Shown: piece by piece, positions 1 to 7,017 of the stretch
Position numbering within the stretch: position 1 is the stretch's first letter
Layout of the letters: each line of letters begins with the position of its first letter
NCBI GenBank assembly: GCA_016463045.1
Contig: JAEMSB010000031.1
Coordinates: forward strand, 1 to 13,466
DNA: 13,466 bases
Reading direction: 5' to 3'
Source of the DNA: Niveispirillum sp.
GTDB taxonomy: Bacteria; Pseudomonadota; Alphaproteobacteria; Azospirillales; Azospirillaceae
The notes under the pieces: generated by a model
The model's input: only the letters and a program-made list of their open reading frames with translations
What the model was told of the DNA's origin: nothing
The model's database searches: none
Program-made: the position numbers and the translations under genes

Positions 1-990
1 GTTCCAGCACACCGAACAACAGGTTGGCCGGCGGGCGGCGCGACTGGAAAAGCTTGTCGGACAACAGGCCGAAGCTGATAGCGCCGACAATGCCGGCCAC
101 GGTGCTGACCATCAGCAGCGTGCCCGCCATGGCCAGGGAATAGCCCCGCGCCTCCTGCAAATACAGCACGCCCCAGGAATTGATGGCGTAACGGGTGACA
201 TAGGTGGTGGCCGACGCCAGACACAGAACCCAGATGGCCGGCAGCTTCAGGATGTGCAGCTGCTGCGCCAGGACGGAACGCGGGTCGGCCTTGGGCTTTT
301 CCCCGTAATGGTCGCCCTTCCAGTCATTGACGGGCGGCAGGCCCAGCGTCTGTGGCCGGTCCTGCAACAGGAACCAGACACCGGCGGCGGTCGCGATGCC
401 GATCAGGCCCGGCCCGAAGAACCCAGCCTGCCAGCCCAGCCAGCCGACCAGTGAACCCACGACCAGGAAGGTCAAACCCTCCCCGATGGAATGGGCCGTG
501 GACCAGACGCCATAGGCGCGGCCCCGCTCCCGATTTGAAAACCAGGCCGTCATGGCCACCACGCCACCCGGCGCCCCGAAACTCTGAAACCAGCCATTCA
601 GGCCCCAGACCAGGACAGCCATCCAGACGCTGGTGACAAAGCCCATGGTCAGGTTGCACAGCGCCGTCAGCAGGAAGGTGATGGCCAGCGCGCGGCGGAT
701 ATTGGCGTGATCGGCCAGAAACCCGTTGGTCAGCTTGCCGATTGCATAGGTGTAGAACAGGGCCGATCCGATATGGCCCAGTTCCGCCGGTGAGAACACG
801 CCCGCATCGATCAGCGGCTTCTTCACCACGCCCAGCGCCAGCCGGCAGGTATAGATCAGGCCATAGCCCAGCGTGATGGCCAGCATCACCCGGATGCGGT
901 AACGGCGATAGGCGGCATCGACCGCCGCCGCATCCGCCGTCACCGGGCGGTCAGGCCCCGTGGCGAAAAAGCCCAGCAACGCGCGCAGCA
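1..990 (-). CDS. MFS transporter, organophosphate antiporter (OPA) type, partial
   Basis: Open frame of 330 codons running off the left edge without a stop, so the C-terminal part is missing. It is a hydrophobic inner-membrane protein. The start at 990 has a strong ribosome site (GGAGGAG about 6 bases upstream). After a short cytoplasmic N-terminus the first helix region (GYGLIYTCRLALG), the loop between helices 2 and 3 (GKLTNGFLADHANIRR) and the helix 4-5 region (WGLNGWFQSFGAPGG, then WFSNRERGRAYG) follow the pattern of GlpT/UhpT/UhpC-like MFS proteins. A cytoplasmic central loop (around DWKGDHYGEKPKADPRS) separates the two six-helix halves. Known members exchange phosphorylated solutes or act as sensors, but many relatives in catabolic clusters import organic acids. 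Here an organic-acid or aromatic-acid substrate is inferred only from the neighbours. It is the next gene downstream of the 4507-1169 operon but is separated by a terminator and probably has its own promoter. Confidence 0.85.
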
Positions 991-1030
991 TGGCGCTCTC
1001 CTCCCCAGCCGGACGGTTCATCCCGTCGCG

Positions 1031-1079
1031 TTGGAAGGCACAATATTCCATATTCCAAAATTTTAGAAGATATTTTCCA
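1031..1079. promoter_or_regulatory. TTCCA-repeat region upstream of the transporter, candidate operator
   Basis: An AT-rich island in otherwise GC-rich DNA, 41-89 bp upstream of the transporter start. It holds a tandem heptamer TATTCCA-TATTCCA (1044-1057), a further TTCCA at 1075-1079, and an inverted TTGGAA (1031-1036) / TTCCAA (1053-1058) pair. The position suits a promoter and regulator-binding site for the transporter gene. IclR-family operators are often short imperfect palindromes with TGGAA/TTCCA-like halves, so the regulator at 6055-6849 is one candidate binder. That link is inference. Confidence 0.4.
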
Positions 1080-1110
1080 TCACACTGTCAGCTTATCGAC
1101 CAGATAAACG

Positions 1111-1146
1111 CAGAAAGCCGGCCGCTTTCAGGCGCCCGGCTTTCTG
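1111..1146 (-). terminator. Hairpin terminator after the four-gene operon
   Basis: Perfect 11-bp inverted repeat CAGAAAGCCGG (1111-1121) / CCGGCTTTCTG (1136-1146) with a 14-base loop, 22 bases past the stop of the hydrolase gene ending at 1169. On the minus strand it is followed by CGTTTAT, a weak U-tract. On the plus strand it is followed by TTTC. It most likely ends the operon and insulates the transporter gene. Confidence 0.65.
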
Positions 1147-1168
1147 TTTCAATGACAAGGACGGGCTT

Positions 1169-2077
1169 TCAGCCCGGCATGTGGCCTTCGCTGTTGGCCA
1201 GATACCAGCGGGCCAGTTCTTCCCGCGTCGGCCACCAGACATCATCCAGGCTCTTGGCATATTCCAGGAATTCCCGCAGACCCCGGATACGATAGGCGCG
1301 GCCCGTGACATGCGGGTGCAGACCCACATTCATCAGCCGTGCCGTCTTCGCCCCTTCCTGACGCAGCACCGACAATTCCTCGATCAGCGTATCGCGGAAG
1401 GCGTCGGTGGTCAGGTTGCGGCGGGTCAGCAGGGTGAAATCATTGATTTCGTTGGAATAGGGCACCGATACCAGCGGCCCGTTTTCCGTCTGCAACGGAT
1501 AGGGCTGATCATCATTCATGATATCGCAATAGAACAGGAAGCCCTGTTCGGCCAGGATGCCCGCCGTATTCAAGGTGCCGCGCAGCGAGGACGACAGCCA
1601 GCCCAGCGGGCGGCGGCCCACATGCCGCTCATACATCTCGATGGAGCGCAGGATGATATCCCGCTCCTTGGCCGGGTCCTTGGCGAAATTGGTCAGCAAC
1701 TCGCCCTGTTCGTAATTATGGGCCAGCAGTTCCCAGCCGCGTTCCAGGCAGGCATCGACCATTGCCTTGCGCCGTTCGAACGTAACGGCGTTGGTGGTGC
1801 AGCTCGCCTTGACGCCCATTTCATCGAACAGGTCGTAAAGACGCCAGATGCCCACCCGCTGCCCATATTCACGCCAGGTGAAATTCGGGAAATCGGGCGT
1901 GTCACCGGGCAGAACGTCTGGCAGAATGGCCGGGCCACCGGCATAGTACGGCTTGTCCGTATCCTTCGTCAGGTCCCAGGTTTCCAGGTTGAAGGTCAGG
2001 ATCAGCGCGACCTTCTTGCCGTCGGGCCAGCGCAGGGGACCGCGCTTGGGCAGCGGCACATAATCATAGGAAAGCAT
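1169..2077 (-). CDS. Polysaccharide deacetylase family (PuuE-like) hydrolase
   Basis: 302-residue protein of the NodB/polysaccharide deacetylase fold, closest in pattern to the PuuE allantoinase-like group that cleaves small C-N bonds rather than glycans. No signal peptide, so cytoplasmic. Visible blocks: beta-1 FNLETWD (29-35), WREYGQRVGIWRL (68-80), the helix end GWELLAHNYEQG (114-125), the GRRPLGWLSSSLRGTLNT stretch (154-171), VSVPYSNEINDF (203-214) and the C-terminal HPHVTGR...R block (254-263). In canonical deacetylases the metal is held by Asp-His-His. Here the first Asp is Asn/Glu-like (N30, E32) and the H-x(3)-H motif reads H120-N-Y-E-Q124. This fits PuuE-type enzymes, described as metal-independent. 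The start is 3 bases after the preceding stop with GGAGG inside that gene's end, so translation is probably coupled. Substrate unknown; an amide, ureide or formyl compound from the upstream enzymes is plausible. Confidence 0.8.
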   Translation of the reverse strand: MLSYDYVPLPKRGPLRWPDGKKVALILTFNLETWDLTKDTDKPYYAGGPAILPDVLPGDTPDFPNFTWREYGQRVGIWRLYDLFDEMGVKASCTTNAVTFERRKAMVDACLERGWELLAHNYEQGELLTNFAKDPAKERDIILRSIEMYERHVGRRPLGWLSSSLRGTLNTAGILAEQGFLFYCDIMNDDQPYPLQTENGPLVSVPYSNEINDFTLLTRRNLTTDAFRDTLIEELSVLRQEGAKTARLMNVGLHPHVTGRAYRIRGLREFLEYAKSLDDVWWPTREELARWYLANSEGHMPG

Positions 2078-2080
2078 GGA

Positions 2081-2845
2081 TCAGAATTCCTCCAGCAGGC
2101 GACCGAAGCCGTAGACCTTGTCCTGGATACCGTTGGCGCGAAGCGCGTGCCAGTAGGTGGCCGTATTGATGGCGATCACGGGCTTGCCCAGCCACATCTC
2201 CGCCGCCGCGGCCAGCTTCACCATCGACAGGTTGGTGCCGACCTGCAGGATGGCATCGACATCATCACCATCCAGCTGTTTCAGAACCTCACGCAAGCGG
2301 CTGGTGCCGACACGCGCGATGGAGGTCCAGGACGGGCATTGCAGCGGCACGTCGCGCACCGTCTCATACCCGTAATCGGACAGGAAGTTACGGACCTGTT
2401 CATTGGCAACAGGGTAATAGGGCGACACGAAGGCCACCTTCTTCACCCCGCCATAGGCGGCGATAGCAGCAGCCAGCGATTCCGACCCGGTGGAGAGATA
2501 AAGCCCGCTGACCTCACGGATCTGGCGGCGGAACCGCGCAGCCCCTTCCGCCCCGCCATAGAAGGTGATGGCCGACATGCCCATGACCAGATAATCCGGA
2601 TCAGCGGTCATTACCGACTTCACGGCATCGACAGTATTGTCGGCAATGGCCTGGGTGCCGGCCAGGAAGGTCTCGTTGCTGATGGCCTGGGCGTTGGAAA
2701 CGATGATGCGGCTGTAATGGTTGGTCACGCCGGCCGGGCGCATATCGTCGAAATCGGGCTGCACGGTGGTATTCGTGCTGGGCCCCAGCACCCCGAACAC
2801 CTTGCGCCAGCCACGGCTGTCCTTGGCTTCATCCTGCATGAACAT
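2081..2845 (-). CDS. Asp/Glu racemase superfamily protein, maleate isomerase / arylmalonate decarboxylase-like
   Basis: 254 residues, the usual size for the maleate isomerase / arylmalonate decarboxylase (AMDase) group, which isomerise or decarboxylate small dicarboxylates. N-terminal VLGPSTNTTVQPDF (19-32) matches the P-S-T-N substrate-binding motif. MGMSAITFYGG (88-98) aligns with the AMDase MGTSLSFYRG oxyanion loop, and SPYYPVANEQ (141-150) with the TPY motif. ILQVGTNLS (199-207) sits where AMDase has its catalytic Cys-Gly, so the residue expected to be Cys is V202; the first racemase cysteine position is G89. The only cysteine is C170. A decarboxylase-, isomerase- or binding-like role is therefore open. 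ATG at 2845 has AGGGG only one base away; ATG at 2839 (two residues shorter) has better spacing and may be the true start. Third gene of the minus-strand operon, 21 bases after the monooxygenase. Confidence 0.8.
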   Translation of the reverse strand: MFMQDEAKDSRGWRKVFGVLGPSTNTTVQPDFDDMRPAGVTNHYSRIIVSNAQAISNETFLAGTQAIADNTVDAVKSVMTADPDYLVMGMSAITFYGGAEGAARFRRQIREVSGLYLSTGSESLAAAIAAYGGVKKVAFVSPYYPVANEQVRNFLSDYGYETVRDVPLQCPSWTSIARVGTSRLREVLKQLDGDDVDAILQVGTNLSMVKLAAAAEMWLGKPVIAINTATYWHALRANGIQDKVYGFGRLLEEF

Positions 2846-2866
2846 TCCCCTGTCTGCTGGATATGG

Positions 2867-4060
2867 TCAGTCGATCGCCGCGGCGTCGGCCAGGCTCTGG
2901 AACATCGCCTGCCGCATCAGGAACTGACGCCGCCGCTCCGGATCGTTACGGATGGCCAGCATCTCGTCCCGGCGCTTTTCCTGTGCCGAGGCGTGGCCTT
3001 CCTTCATCATTTCCATGGTCTGGATGGTCTGTGCCTGCACGAAGCTGCGGGCGGCACCGCGGCGCTGACGGCTGAACTGGTCTAGGCTCGCTTCATCCGG
3101 GCCATTCTTGATGATGGCGGTCAGGCGCTGGCACAGGTTGAAGGCATCGTGGATGCCGCTGTTCATGCCGAACCCACCGAGCGGGTTGTTCAGATGCGCG
3201 CTGTCGCCAACCAGGAAGGCGCGGCCCTTGCGAAAGCTCTCCGCCACCCGCTGATGCATGCGATAGATGGTGCGGTGATGGGTCTTGACGCCGGTCTTGC
3301 CGATCAGACGCTGGAACACGCGGTCGCGGTTCTCGTCCGACACCAGATCAGCATCAGAGCTTTCCGGCGTGGCCGGCAGCAGGATACGCCAGACCGACGG
3401 CACCCGCAGCAGCACCAGCCATTCCTCCGGATCGGCGACATAATTCACATGCGCCAGATTCGGGAAGTAATCTTCCAGCGGTTCCGCCGTGGACAGGCAC
3501 AGGAACTTCTCCGGATAGGTGAAGCCCTCAAACCCGATGCCCAGCCATTTGCGCACGGCGGAATTGGCGCCGTCGGCCCCGATCAGCCAGTCGGCGCGCA
3601 CCTTCTCGATGGCGAACGGCGTCTCATAGGCAAGATCCACGCCCGTCTCGTCCTGGTTCACATAAACCAGACGGCTGCCGAACTTAACGGTCGCGTTGGG
3701 ATGCGCCTCCAGCTTTTCCGCCAGCGCGCGGGCCAGATGGTACTGTTCGCACTGCAGGCGGTAGGGATAGCGGGTGCTGCCTTCCAACTCGCCCAGATCG
3801 AACTCAATCACCTGCCCCGTGCGGCGGTCACGGTAATGATAGATCGGCGCCTTCAGGCCCTTTTCCAGAAGGAAGGGCGTGATCTCCAACTCATCCAGCA
3901 TTTCCAGCGTGGGCGGATGGAAGGTGGAGGCGCGCAAATCCTGCGCACAGTCGGCACCGGCCTCCAGCACCAATACGTCAATACCCTGGCGGGCCAGATA
4001 ATAGGCCGCGACCGTGCCAACCGGGCCGGCGCCGGCGATCACCACCTGCGTTCGGATCAT
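2867..4060 (-). CDS. FAD-dependent aromatic-type monooxygenase (PheA/TfdB/MhpA class)
   Basis: 397-residue single-component flavoprotein hydroxylase, cytosolic. All three class A fingerprints are present: the FAD Rossmann motif GAGPVG (10-15) ending in E33; the DG motif GADGANSAVR (161-170); and the GD motif GDSAH...P (285-293) followed by GGFGMNSGIHDAFNL, which binds the FAD ribityl chain. DLRASTFHPPTLEMLD (41-56) is typical of the phenol hydroxylase / hydroxyphenylpropionate hydroxylase branch. These enzymes use NAD(P)H and O2 to hydroxylate, or sometimes open, aromatic and heteroaromatic acids. At about 400 residues it lacks the extra thioredoxin-like C-terminal domain of the 550-650-residue phenol hydroxylases. 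Start at 4060 has AAAGG about 8 bases upstream; it begins 33 bases after the cytochrome gene. The exact substrate cannot be read from sequence. Confidence 0.88.
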   Translation of the reverse strand: MIRTQVVIAGAGPVGTVAAYYLARQGIDVLVLEAGADCAQDLRASTFHPPTLEMLDELEITPFLLEKGLKAPIYHYRDRRTGQVIEFDLGELEGSTRYPYRLQCEQYHLARALAEKLEAHPNATVKFGSRLVYVNQDETGVDLAYETPFAIEKVRADWLIGADGANSAVRKWLGIGFEGFTYPEKFLCLSTAEPLEDYFPNLAHVNYVADPEEWLVLLRVPSVWRILLPATPESSDADLVSDENRDRVFQRLIGKTGVKTHHRTIYRMHQRVAESFRKGRAFLVGDSAHLNNPLGGFGMNSGIHDAFNLCQRLTAIIKNGPDEASLDQFSRQRRGAARSFVQAQTIQTMEMMKEGHASAQEKRRDEMLAIRNDPERRRQFLMRQAMFQSLADAAAID

Positions 4061-4093
4061 GGGAACTGCCTTTCTATTTATGCGGGTGGGATG

Positions 4094-4507
4094 TCAGTTG
4101 GTGGCTTTTTGCAAGTACGCGATCAGGGCATCACGGTCGGCCTTGTCCGGCAGACCGATGAAGGCCATGGTCGTGCCGCCGACCAGCGTGGTCGGATGCG
4201 TCAGCCAGACATCCAGCGTCTTCTCGTCCCAGACGACACCGCTGCTGCGCAGGGCGTCGGAATATTTGAACCCCTCGACATGGCCGGCAGGCTTGCCCCA
4301 GAAACCATGCAGATTGGGACCGACCTTGTTGGGCTTGCCCGCCGCCACCTCATGGCAGGTACGGCAGCGCAGGAACAGGCGCTCACCCTTGTCGGGGGCC
4401 GTCTGCGCCATCGCGGCAGGAGCGCTCGACACCATGACGGAGACCAGAATGGCGGGAATGATGGCGCGCCCCGAAAGGCTGCGATATTTCTTTCCGACAA
4501 ATGCCAT
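4094..4507 (-). CDS. Exported class I cytochrome c
   Basis: 137-residue precursor with a basic N-terminus, a hydrophobic stretch and an AMA|Q signal cleavage site near residues 34-35, giving a periplasmic protein of about 100 residues. One haem site C48-R-T-C51-H52; the sixth ligand is probably M114 in GGTTMAF. KVGPNLHGFWGKPAG (61-75) is the classic mitochondrial/c2-type segment after the haem. It is a soluble one-electron carrier. First gene of a minus-strand operon, GGAGG 11 bases before the ATG. Flavin monooxygenases do not need cytochrome c, so its partner is more likely a periplasm-facing or membrane dehydrogenase. The FAD oxidase at 10107-11720 is a candidate; that is inference. Confidence 0.9.
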   Translation of the reverse strand: MAFVGKKYRSLSGRAIIPAILVSVMVSSAPAAMAQTAPDKGERLFLRCRTCHEVAAGKPNKVGPNLHGFWGKPAGHVEGFKYSDALRSSGVVWDEKTLDVWLTHPTTLVGGTTMAFIGLPDKADRDALIAYLQKATN

Positions 4508-4809
4508 GGCTGTTCATGCCTCCATGCAGAACGATTATTTGGAACCGCTCTAATCGAAATGGGCGATCCGCATGCTGGTATTTGGGCGCATGCCGAATGG
4601 GCCGTCGATACACGGGTCCATATCTGGCCACAGGGTGGATAAACCCTCCGCCTGCCCTGTCGGGTCTATGCATACGCGCCTATGGTCAACCTGCGACTAG
4701 CGGTTCTCCGCATCGCGAGCACTGAGTTCCCGAAAACTGACCGCGGCGCCGATCCTTCGACACCGCGGTCTTTTTCGTTCAGGATCAACGAATAACGGGA
4801 AGGTTTGGC
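4508..4809. promoter_or_regulatory. Divergent intergenic region with structured plus-strand stretch
   Basis: 302 bp between the cytochrome operon (minus) and the serine hydrolase (plus). It must hold promoters for both, but no convincing -35/-10 pair could be picked by eye. The plus strand has small hairpins: AGGGT-GGATAA-ACCCT (4632-4647) and GCGA-CTA-GCGG-TTCT-CCGC-A-TCGC (4693-4716), then the terminator at 4731-4777. The frames open here show no start and ribosome site with protein-like composition. It could be the 5' leader of the hydrolase mRNA or a small RNA gene. Confidence 0.45.
4731..4777 (+). terminator. Intrinsic terminator just upstream of the serine hydrolase
   Basis: GACCGCGG (4739-4746) pairs perfectly with CCGCGGTC (4763-4770), followed by TTTTT (4771-4775). 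The stem can extend through CGAAAA (4731-4736) with TTTTCG (4772-4777), so it could also act on the minus strand. It ends 32 bases before the hydrolase ATG. No protein gene lies upstream of it on the plus strand, so it ends either a small RNA or an attenuated leader. Confidence 0.65.
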
Positions 4810-6027
4810 ATGCGGCACGCGTCTTTCTGGTTGACCACCCTTTTGGCCCTGACCACATCCGGCACCGCGATGGCGCAGACGGATGCGGATACCGTTTATG
4901 CGCAGCGCCTGGCCATCCTGACCGCCGGCGGCCCGATGGAAACGCTGTACCAGCCGCGTGAGCCGGTCGCCGGTGCCCCCACCGCCCTTCCCATGGTCCA
5001 GGCGGGCCGGAGCAGCATCAAGCCAGACGCGTTGAACGCCGCCCGTTCCTATGCGGAGGCCAGCGGCGCCCAGGCCTTCATCGTCTGGCATGATGGCAAG
5101 GTGCAGGACGAAACCTATTTCGCGGGCATCAATGCCGATACGCCGCTGGCATCAAAATCCCTGTCCAAGCCGATGACGGCCATGATCGTGGGCCGCGCCA
5201 TTGAAATGGGCAAGATCAAGTCGCTTGACCAGAGCGTTTCCGACTTCATCACCGAATGGAAGGGCACGCCCAAGGAAGCCATGCTGATCCGCCATCTGCT
5301 GGATATGCGCACCGGCTTTCTGGAACAGGGGTTCAATGCCGATCCCAACCATCCCTGGAATCTCGCCTATCTGTCGGTCGATCACGGCACCTATATCGTC
5401 AAGGATTACCCCCTGACCGATGCGCCGGGCACACGCTATGGCTATTCCAATGCAACCTCTGAACTGGTGGCGCTGGTCATCGAACGGGCGACGGGCCGCC
5501 GTTATGCGGAGTTCGTGGGCACCGAACTGCTGATCCCCACGGGTGCGCCGGGGGGTGAGGTCTGGGTGAACCGGCCGGGCGGGCTGGCCCATTCCGGTTG
5601 CTGCATGATGCTGCCGGCGCGGGCTTGGCTGCATCTGGCAAAACTGCTGCTGGATGATGGCAAGGTTGGCACCAGGCGTCTGCTGCCCAAGGGCTATGTC
5701 CAGGAAATGGCGACCGCGACGGCGCAAAACCCGCATTATGGCCTGGGCCTGTGGGTCACCGGCCCCTATGTCGAACGCCGTGGTTTTGGTGCGCCGGGGG
5801 CACCGGGGCCGAAGGTGCTGCATTCCGAACCCTATCTGGACAAGGACCTGTTCCTGTTCGACGGCAATGGCAACCAGACGGTTTTCGTGTCCCGCAAGAC
5901 CGGCCTGATCGCCCTGCGCATGGGGCCGAACCCGCCGAAGGGCGTGGATTGGGACAATGCCTATCTGCCCAACATTCTGCTGCGCGGACTGGTGAAGCCA
6001 GTGAAGCTGGTGGCGCAGGGGAAGTGA
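4810..6027 (+). CDS. Exported serine hydrolase, beta-lactamase class C family
   Basis: 405-residue precursor with signal peptide (cleavage near AMA|Q, residues 20-23), so periplasmic. The fold is that of class C beta-lactamases, DD-peptidases, EstB-type esterases and NylB amide hydrolases. The SxxK motif is S117-L-S-K120, with the usual spacing to VGRAIEMGKIKSLDQSV. The second motif is Y212-S-N214 (RYGYSNATSELV). RHLLDMRTGF (161-170) is the standard RxLLxMxSG segment. No KTG triad is obvious; the C-terminal GNGNQTVFVSR region is where HxG/KTG would lie. Length and motifs favour an esterase or amidase over an antibiotic-degrading enzyme. GGGAAGG sits about 6 bases before the ATG. The gene is transcribed alone and faces the IclR gene tail to tail with a 27-bp gap. 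It may release substrate in the periplasm from an ester or amide precursor; that is inference. Confidence 0.85.
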   Translation: MRHASFWLTTLLALTTSGTAMAQTDADTVYAQRLAILTAGGPMETLYQPREPVAGAPTALPMVQAGRSSIKPDALNAARSYAEASGAQAFIVWHDGKVQDETYFAGINADTPLASKSLSKPMTAMIVGRAIEMGKIKSLDQSVSDFITEWKGTPKEAMLIRHLLDMRTGFLEQGFNADPNHPWNLAYLSVDHGTYIVKDYPLTDAPGTRYGYSNATSELVALVIERATGRRYAEFVGTELLIPTGAPGGEVWVNRPGGLAHSGCCMMLPARAWLHLAKLLLDDGKVGTRRLLPKGYVQEMATATAQNPHYGLGLWVTGPYVERRGFGAPGAPGPKVLHSEPYLDKDLFLFDGNGNQTVFVSRKTGLIALRMGPNPPKGVDWDNAYLPNILLRGLVKPVKLVAQGK

Positions 6028-6054
6028 CGCGGGTGCGTTGTTATCTGCACCAGA

Positions 6055-6849
6055 TCACCTCTGATTAAGCGCCGCCGCCTGGGTCAGTTCCGCACTGATC
6101 ATGTCGGCGGTGCCTTTCAGATCATCCAGATAGCGGTCCAGCGCCGCCTCAGGCTTCATGGCCGACGCAAAGAAGATCACCGTCATCGCCGCCTTGAAAT
6201 GCTCGCCCAGGAAAATCGGCACAGCGATGGAGGCGGTCTTCCCCGGCGTCAGATTGTGATGATTGCGGCCCTGGACGGCATAGCCCTGTGACCGGATACG
6301 CTCAACATTCAGTCCGGCACGGGCAGCCTTCAGATATTCCGGGTCCACTTCCTGCGACACCTTCATCCAGCGCAGCAGGGTTTCACGCTCCTCGTCGGGC
6401 GTGTAGGCCATGGAAAGCTTGCCCGACGCGCTGTCCAGCACGGGCAGGGTGAAGCCGGGATAATAGCGTTCGAAGGTCAGGGCCGTGTTGGCATGCGTGC
6501 TATCGCGCAGCATCATGTTGCGACCCACGCGGGACGCGATGGAGATGGGCCAGCCGATGCGGCGGGTCAGCGACACGATATGCGGCCGCGCGATCTCCAC
6601 CAGCCGGTCATCGTCCTGGAACCCATAGGCCAGGGACTGCACCATGGCCGTGGGGCGGTAGCGCTTGCGATCCGGCTCCTGCTCTACCAGACCTTCATAG
6701 ACCAGGGTCTGCACCAGACGGCAGGCGGTGGGATAAGGCACCTCCGCCGCCCGTGCAATTTCCATCATGGTCAGCGAGCCTTGCCGGTTGATCGCCTTCA
6801 ACGCCGCAATTGCACGGCTGATGGCCCGGATCGGCACCCCCTTCTCCAT
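6055..6849 (-). CDS. IclR family transcriptional regulator, MhpR-like
   Basis: 264 residues, the usual IclR length. The N-terminal winged helix-turn-helix covers about 7-67 (SLTMMEIARAAEVPYPTACR is the HTH core, and PDRKRYRPT the wing). From about 80 to the end is the GAF-like effector domain, with the typical ASIAVPI block and a DSASGKLSMAY segment. WPISIASRVG and the general spacing resemble MhpR, the activator of hydroxyphenylpropionate degradation, so an aromatic or organic-acid inducer is plausible. Start at 6849 has a strong GGGGGAGGGG site. It lies between the lyase operon and the hydrolase and probably controls one or more of the flanking units. IclR proteins usually also regulate themselves. 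Confidence 0.9.
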   Translation of the reverse strand: MEKGVPIRAISRAIAALKAINRQGSLTMMEIARAAEVPYPTACRLVQTLVYEGLVEQEPDRKRYRPTAMVQSLAYGFQDDDRLVEIARPHIVSLTRRIGWPISIASRVGRNMMLRDSTHANTALTFERYYPGFTLPVLDSASGKLSMAYTPDEERETLLRWMKVSQEVDPEYLKAARAGLNVERIRSQGYAVQGRNHHNLTPGKTASIAVPIFLGEHFKAAMTVIFFASAMKPEAALDRYLDDLKGTADMISAELTQAAALNQR

Positions 6850-6925
6850 TCACCCCTCCCCCCGACAAATATGACAGTTGGATGGTGCCAAGTTTTGGGG
6901 GCGCCGGTCGCACAAGGCGTGATGA

Positions 6926-6946
6926 TCTATCCACCTGTCGGATAGA
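6926..6946. promoter_or_regulatory. Inverted repeat upstream of the IclR gene
   Basis: TCTATCC (6926-6932) and GGATAGA (6940-6946) form a perfect 7-bp inverted repeat around 7 bases. It lies 77-97 bp upstream of the regulator start and about 70 bp past the lyase stop. No U-tract follows on either strand, so an operator for autoregulation is more likely than a terminator. No other terminator was seen after the lyase, so read-through into the IclR gene is possible. Confidence 0.4.
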
Positions 6947-7017
6947 CGATGGTTGCCTCAACAGCCGAACACGGACGAGAGAGGGCCTGATTTACGCGGA
7001 AATGGGCCAGAAGGCGC

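Noticed and set aside
1181..3085. 634-codon plus-strand open frame opposite the deacetylase-like and AMDase-like genes
   Set aside because: It is antisense to two well-recognised genes, its protein is rich in Gly, Arg, His and Gln with no family pattern, and long antisense frames are expected in GC-rich coding DNA.
3149..4642. 497-codon plus-strand open frame opposite the monooxygenase and cytochrome genes
   Set aside because: Antisense to two genes with clear motifs; low-complexity composition and no family resemblance.
4542..4706. Long-range GAACCGCT (4542-4549) / AGCGGTTC (4699-4706) complementarity, considered as part of a riboswitch fold
   Set aside because: Eight pairs across some 150 bases are expected by chance in a region of this size, and the right arm is better used in the local 4693-4716 hairpin.
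4660..4740. Possible tRNA ahead of the terminator
   Set aside because: No acceptor stem, T-loop GGTTCRA pattern or CCA end could be fitted.
6028..6054. GGTGC/GCACC inverted repeat between the convergent hydrolase and IclR genes as a shared terminator
   Set aside because: Only five pairs with a 10-base loop and no U-tract on either strand.
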